A stretch of 64,000 nucleotides of DNA from contig JACEEZ010020423.1 in NCBI GenBank assembly GCA_016584305.1, positions 318,501 through 382,500 on the forward strand. Direction: 5' to 3'. Under the pieces are notes generated by a model, which worked only from the letters and a program-made list of their open reading frames with translations, had not been told where the DNA came from and did no database searches. The position numbers were made by a program, and so were the translations under genes. This document shows, piece by piece, positions 59,418 to 64,000 of the stretch (position 1 is the first letter of the stretch; every line of letters begins with the position of its first letter). Source of the DNA: Chionoecetes opilio. Taxonomy: Eukaryota > Arthropoda > Malacostraca > Decapoda > Majidae.

Positions 59418-59652
59418 TCGTTATCACTGACGCCTTCTTCCCTCTGAGAGCTCTCTTAAGAGGTGGGCCATGTCAGAAACTTAACACACACACAAAATAA
59501 ATTCTTGCCTCCTGTAGTGATCTTTCCCTCCTTCAAGCTGCAATATGCTGCCAGTGTGATGTTTTGCTGCGGCTGTGTGAGGTGTGAGATGCAGGGGCAG
59601 CATCTCAACCTTTACAAAACAGGTACTCAAAGAAGTTTCAGACAGATATAAT

Positions 59653-60669
59653 TCAATCTGATTCCGAGGACGATGACTCTGATCTGCTGCTGCTGCTGCT
59701 ACCCTTGCTTCGCCTTCTTTTACTTGAACTTCTACGACCCTTCTTCTTCTTTTTCTCTTTGTGTTTCTTACTCTTTTTATCCTTCTTCTTCTTCTCCTTC
59801 TTACTCTTAGATTTAGATCTTGCCTTAAGTTTGTGTTTCTTTGTAATACTCTTGCTGTTCTTCTCACTCTTCTGCTCACCTTCCTTCTCCACCCACCCCG
59901 GGGCCTTCAGTGGCGCCGCTGCCTCACCCACAGGCGCGGCGACTCGTGTGACTGGTGGACCTGACTGGATCATCTGGGCTCTGTTCTTGAGGTGGCTGGG
60001 AGCTGGCGGACCGTACACATCCTCAGAGTCAGTGGACGAGGAGGACGAGTCACCGTTTGTCGCCTTATCCTGACCTGCTTTTATGACTGCCTCTGGCCAC
60101 TTGTGTTTGACCTGCTCGGCCTCTTTGTCTGGCCCTGCTGACCCCTGGTTCCTATAGCTGTTGAGAGCCACAAAGTCAACATTAGCAAATATTCCATGAG
60201 TCACAGGAGGAATAGGCTCTTCTTTCTTCCTTGGGATAAATGTGAGTGTAGCGATGTCTTCAGGCTGATTGGTGGGCTTGGGGGGTTCCTTGTTCTCGCT
60301 GGTGATATCCTCTTTCAGTGGCACAATATCTTCTTTCAGTGGCTCAATATCCTCTTTCAGTGGCTCAATATCCTCTTTCAGTGGCTCTATATCCTTTTTC
60401 AGTGGCTCAAAGCGGCTGGAACGGACTCTGCGTTGCCCTGGCTTGGTGGTGGTGGAGGTTTGCACATTCTCACCAGTGACCTCACCGCTCCTTCCCTCAT
60501 GTGTTGTGGCTCTAGGGTCTGAGGAAGTAATGGGATGGGAGGAGCTACCTATGGAGGAGTCACGATCATCTCTCTTTGGAGAGGAAGTATTTTCTGTCTC
60601 ACTGTCGGAGTCAGAGTCCTGGAAGATTGCCTTGAAGAGGTCCATGGTTGGTGGTCCATCCACGGGAAC
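59653..60669 (-). CDS. GPATCH1: GPATCH1-like protein, last exon (338 residues to stop)
   Basis: Opens after the acceptor cttgacag with VPVDGPPTMDLFKAIFQDSD, matching the conserved 'MDLFxAIF-S/D-rich' segment near the C terminus of GPATCH1. Then come a Ser/Thr-rich stretch, five 7-residue PLKEDIE units (about 60309-60420), EEPIPPVTHGIFANVDFVAL, DVYGPPAP and a Lys-rich, then Ser/Arg/Glu-rich tail ending SESSSSESD and TGA. GPATCH1 is a nuclear G-patch protein of the spliceosome that partners the DEAH helicase DHX35 (known). The G-patch itself lies in exons outside the window. The Lys-rich and RS-like tail is typical of splicing factors. Identity rests mainly on the MDLFKAIF segment and tail composition. 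Confidence 0.8.
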   Translation of the reverse strand, partial: VPVDGPPTMDLFKAIFQDSDSDSETENTSSPKRDDRDSSIGSSSHPITSSDPRATTHEGRSGEVTGENVQTSTTTKPGQRRVRSSRFEPLKKDIEPLKEDIEPLKEDIEPLKEDIVPLKEDITSENKEPPKPTNQPEDIATLTFIPRKKEEPIPPVTHGIFANVDFVALNSYRNQGSAGPDKEAEQVKHKWPEAVIKAGQDKATNGDSSSSSTDSEDVYGPPAPSHLKNRAQMIQSGPPVTRVAAPVGEAAAPLKAPGWVEKEGEQKSEKNSKSITKKHKLKARSKSKSKKEKKKKDKKSKKHKEKKKKKGRRSSSKRRRSKGSSSSSRSESSSSESD

Positions 60670-60684
60670 CTGTCAAGGAGATAC

Positions 60685-61165
60685 AGAGTGAAGGAGGGAT
60701 CTGTTGCTTCCTGAAGGCTCCTTTGTTTAAAGGCTCTGAAGATTGGCACTTTTTAAAGGGCACTAAGAGCTGGATAGTGTCATGTTAAACAAAACACACA
60801 AATCCATGCCATGAACTAAGAAAGAAAAATAAATGATAAACTTGGAGGCCAAGAGGTTACTCCTCAAATGGTGTGGCCGTGTGGGAGGAAGGAATAGGAA
60901 AGGTAAACAAGAAAATGATGGTTCTGAGGTAGATTATGGATAGCGAGATAATATAAAGGCATCACAGGAGTGCAGAGGATGAAGCACAATGGACACAGCT
61001 GGAGATTGGAATCTATAACTGTAATGAAGCAAGTGATTTAAACCACCGCAGGTAGGGTTGATGCCTTGTTTTGGAAAAGGTCAAAAGATGGTGGATGATG
61101 AAAAAGAAAAGAAAAAAAGTACAGAAGGAAAGAAAAAACCCCCTGCATGATATGAGGCATGTGCA
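60685..61165. other. Intron of the GPATCH1-like gene
   Basis: Unique sequence between the last exon's acceptor and the inverted-repeat transposon. Confidence 0.5.
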
Positions 61166-61167
61166 AT

Positions 61168-62778
61168 TTGTGCATTAGGGTGGAGCAAAAATGACCGCTT
61201 TTGCAACTTTATCTGTGATTAGTTTGGAATAGTGGGGGAATTGTGCAAAATGGAGTTATATTCACGTAAAAAAAAATAGAAGTCTCTGTGAAAATTTGTT
61301 AAGGTGCCCCAAAGATGTCAAAGATTTGGTTTTATGACAAAAAAAAAAGTTATTATGTATCATAATATATCAAAATATATTTTTTTCTTGAATATTTTGT
61401 TGGAATAGCATGAAAAGTGTTCACGAACAACTGCTTTTGAATATAAATTTTGTACAAGCTTTCTATGCAGATTTTGTGAGGTGCCCCAGATATGTGGAAA
61501 ATCTAGATTTATTCGAAAAAATGAGTTTTTTTAATGCATTGAATATTTTGGTTTGATTCGAATTTAATTATTCCAACACTATACAGGGAGGTCCCGTTAT
61601 ACGAGCATTCGGTATACGAGAAATCAATGATACGAGCTGAGTAAATTAGGGTCTATTTTCAATATACATACGAGATCGAAAATCCAATGCTACGACATTC
61701 AAACTGGGGTGAGTAAAATTACCAAGTTCAAAATGCGCACCCTACCACATATGCATCTGGGCTGTATGATGATGTACAATGATTCAGATGCGCAGAGACG
61801 AGTTTTTGGGCAGTGGAAGAGGTCTGCGCACCCCTCCCTTGTCCCTTACCTACCCTACCTCTCTTGTATCACGCGGCGTCCCCTACAGTACAACGTCTTT
61901 TTTGCTTGTATTGTGCCTTGTGAGTCAATTTTAGTGATTTGCTGGTTTACTTAATGTGCTTCTTGTGACTAATTTGTGCTCTGTCCTACTGTGCTGTCAC
62001 ACTCTTAATTCACTGTGTTTTGTGTGGTTCCAGCTTCCTGTCTCCCACACAACATTACCACTTGTGAGTGTTATGCATGTTTTATGTTTAATTAATGTGC
62101 AGTTATGTTATTTTGTGTGCTATTTTCTCTTTCAGAATGCTTTTTCTACAGAATAGGTAGTACAGTGTGGGTAATATAGACGCTGTGTGTGTGTTGTGTT
62201 TGGTATAGTTTATTTTAGCTTGAAAACCATGTCTTTGATGGGGTCCTGGAACCAAACCTATATTTTACCATTAGTTATGTATTTCGCTATACGAGATTTT
62301 GCTTTACGAGTATGCCAGGTGGAACCTAACTGTTCGTATCTTCAGGACCTCCCTGTACTAAGATAGATTGGAGCGCCCCATACACTTCAAAATATAAAGA
62401 AGGCATCAACCCACACACTTCCTGCAGAACAACGTCAGAGCTGCATTTCTGCCTTCACACTGCTATAATTCATGGTGTTTGGGGCACCTCTAAATATTAA
62501 TAGATTGGTTTCATACTTTTTTGTGCACATGTTATGGTCATTCTGCAGCATATTTTCGATATTTTGATCTAATAAAAGTTACTTGAAAATTTAGAAAAAA
62601 ATGTAAGAAAATATATTTTTTTTACATATTTTCGATTTTGTCAGCACTTGGGGCACCTGAAGATATTGGATTAGACACGTTAAATTTTTTCAACTTTAAT
62701 CAGGGTTACATTGGCACAATTTCCCAACTATTCCGAGTCATTTATAAAAAGTGTTTTTTGCTCCACCCTAATGTGCAT
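61168..62778. mobile_element. Inverted-repeat transposon with TAGGGTGGAGC ends and 8-bp target repeat
   Basis: The body 61176-62770 begins tagggtggagcaaaaa and ends in the exact complement. It is flanked by ttgtgcat and atgtgcat (7 of 8 identical). Further internal pairs: 'ggtgccccaaagatgt' against 'acttggggcacc'. Most of the interior is a second, nested element. No transposase frame. Confidence 0.8.
61584..62355. mobile_element. Tigger/pogo-like nonautonomous element, nested
   Basis: Ends cagggaggtcc and ggacctccctg are perfect complements, bounded by TA on both sides, with 'tatacgag' phrases near both ends (cgttatacgagcattc; cgctatacgagattttg). This matches pogo/Tigger style ends and TA target. 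Its 770-bp interior has no transposase. Confidence 0.8.
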
Positions 62779-62964
62779 GTAGGGAAAGAGTGGTTGTGTA
62801 AGGTAGTTAAGTATCATTGTATTCTTATAATTTCTAGATTTGTTAATTTAGAGTTTCTGCTTCTTTCTTAACTACCACCTAGCTTGGTTGAAAAAGGGCA
62901 GTTGTATTGAAAATTAGTGCAACTTACAATATACGTACATATGAATAATAACTCGACACCTTAC

Positions 62965-63160
62965 CTTCAGGCCATAGTCTTCAGGCCTGTCATCTAATTC
63001 TCTATCTCCTTGCTGCACCATCGGCTCCTGCTCCTCCATGTCCTCCTCCTCTCCCCTGCCGGAGGTCCTCAGGCCAGCCGTCTCCTCAGGGTCGGTGTGG
63101 AAGCCGCCAAACAGGGACAGCTTCTCTTTCTTGGCCTTGACCACGCCAATAAAGGAGGAG
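62965..63160 (-). CDS. GPATCH1: GPATCH1-like protein, penultimate exon
   Basis: Minus-strand exon between acceptor tattttctag and donor GAAG|GTAAGG. It encodes SSFIGVVKAKKEKLSLFGGF, then an acidic stretch and DDRPEDYGLK. The end phase (0) matches the start of the last exon, giving YGLK-VPVDGPPTMD. I do not recognise this sequence by itself. Assignment follows from splice-phase agreement and strand, with a 2.3-kb intron that contains a nested transposon (61176-62770). Confidence 0.7.
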
Positions 63161-63429
63161 CTAGAAAATAGCAAGCATAATGTTGTATTCCTAAGATATG
63201 CAGGCTTATATGCTTAGAATGTCCTATGTCTAACTGTGCTTTGATAGGTGATTTAGTATTGATGTGAGCACAGACCTGGGAGCTCACTGTAAAACTCTTA
63301 ATTACTTGATACTTGATACCTAAGAATTAATTCCTTCCTTGAGTGTTGCCTTCCAGACATTATACAACAGCTCCTCAATGCAACACAGTACACACACACA
63401 CACCCTATCACATTCCTACACATCCCTAT

Positions 63430-63690
63430 CATAAGAACATAAGAACATAAGGAAGCTACAAGAGGCCGTGAGACCTACAAGTGGTAGTTCCTATTACACT
63501 ACCTACATCCACCTTTCATCCCCATCCATGAATTTATCCAGCCTCCTTTTAAAGCTCCCTATTGACTCCGCACTAACAACTTGACGCCTGAGTCCATTCC
63601 AAACATTTACCACCCTATTTGTGAACCAGTTTTTCCCTATTTCCTTTTTAAATCTATGCTTTTCCAGCTTGAATCCGTTACTATCAACAC
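63430..63690 (-). pseudogene. LINE 3' end, copy j
   Basis: The minus frame reads NGFKLEKHRFKKEIGKNWFT, NRVVNVWNGLRRQVVSAESI and FKRRLDKFMDGDERWM, the cleanest C terminus of the family. At its truncated edge a 39-bp tandem array starts. Lies in an intron of the GPATCH1-like gene. Confidence 0.85.
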
Positions 63691-64000
63691 AACCTAACAA
63701 CTTACACCCCTAGTAACACCCCCCCAGCAACTAACAACTTACACCCCTAGTAACACCCCCCCAGCAACTAACAACTTACACCCCTAGTAACACCCCCCCA
63801 GCAACTAACAACTTACACCCCTAGTAACACCCCCCCAGCAACTAACAACTTACACCCTAGTAACACACTCCCAGCAAAATAACAACTTACACCCCTAGTA
63901 AAAACACCCCAGCAACTAACAACTTACACCCTAGTAACACACCCCCAGCAACTAACAACTTACACCCCTAGTAACACACCCCCAGCAACTAACAACTTAC
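63685..64000. repeat. 39-bp tandem array, continues past window
   Basis: About eight units of 'ctaacaacttacacccctag' plus 'taacacccccccagcaa', C-run length variable. Confidence 0.95.

Overview
This window is eukaryotic and most probably from a decapod crustacean (a crab or close relative). It carries intron-split genes with GT/AG borders. Simple repeats are very dense, with GA/CT arrays up to about 350 bp. Several repeat families recur in a pattern I associate with decapod genomes, notably a LINE 3' end whose tail is built from repeated 'cttatgtt'-like units. The order-level placement rests on these repeats and on the two protein families, not on any species marker.

Two genes can be read with confidence, both on the minus strand. 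(1) 4471-25702 holds the 5' half of Nipped-B/NIPBL/SCC2, the cohesin-loading HEAT-repeat protein. Thirteen coding exons join in phase to give 1299 residues, from the initiator Met (25684, exon 1, separated from exon 2 by an 11.6-kb intron) into the helical domain. The gene runs off the left edge. Its large exon 4 encodes 27 tandem 13-residue units. (2) 59653-63160 holds the last two exons of a GPATCH1-like splicing factor, whose 5' part lies beyond the right edge. Both genes are transcribed leftward with GPATCH1 upstream. The Nipped-B 5' UTR exon(s) and promoter must lie somewhere between 25.7 and about 59 kb and were not identified. A possible plus-strand first coding exon (14408-14432), with an E2F-like site 220 bp upstream, sits inside Nipped-B intron 1.

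The rest is mobile and repetitive DNA. 0-4.5 kb: a 5'-truncated RTE-type retrotransposon with an intact reverse transcriptase frame and an 11-bp target-site duplication, among TTAA-flanked MITEs. 15.5-20 kb: a 4.5-kb minisatellite of 20-bp units split by a tRNA-derived SINE. 20-36 kb: microsatellites, a tRNA-Val-type SINE, a frameshifted P-element/THAP9-like transposase remnant, LINE fragments and a 30-bp satellite. 37.8-42 kb: two foldback elements whose arms are internally duplicated. 42-53 kb: MITEs, foldbacks and nested SINE insertions. 55.8-58.5 kb: three LINE 3' ends. 61.2-62.8 kb: an inverted-repeat transposon with a Tigger/pogo-like element nested inside. The right edge starts a 39-bp tandem array.

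The best candidates for something undescribed are the 27-copy coding repeat in the cohesin loader, placed like the unrelated repeat block of vertebrate NIPBL; the repeated finding of minisatellites beginning at the edges of one LINE family; and the doubled-arm foldback elements. I saw no CRISPR array, operon or bacterial system.
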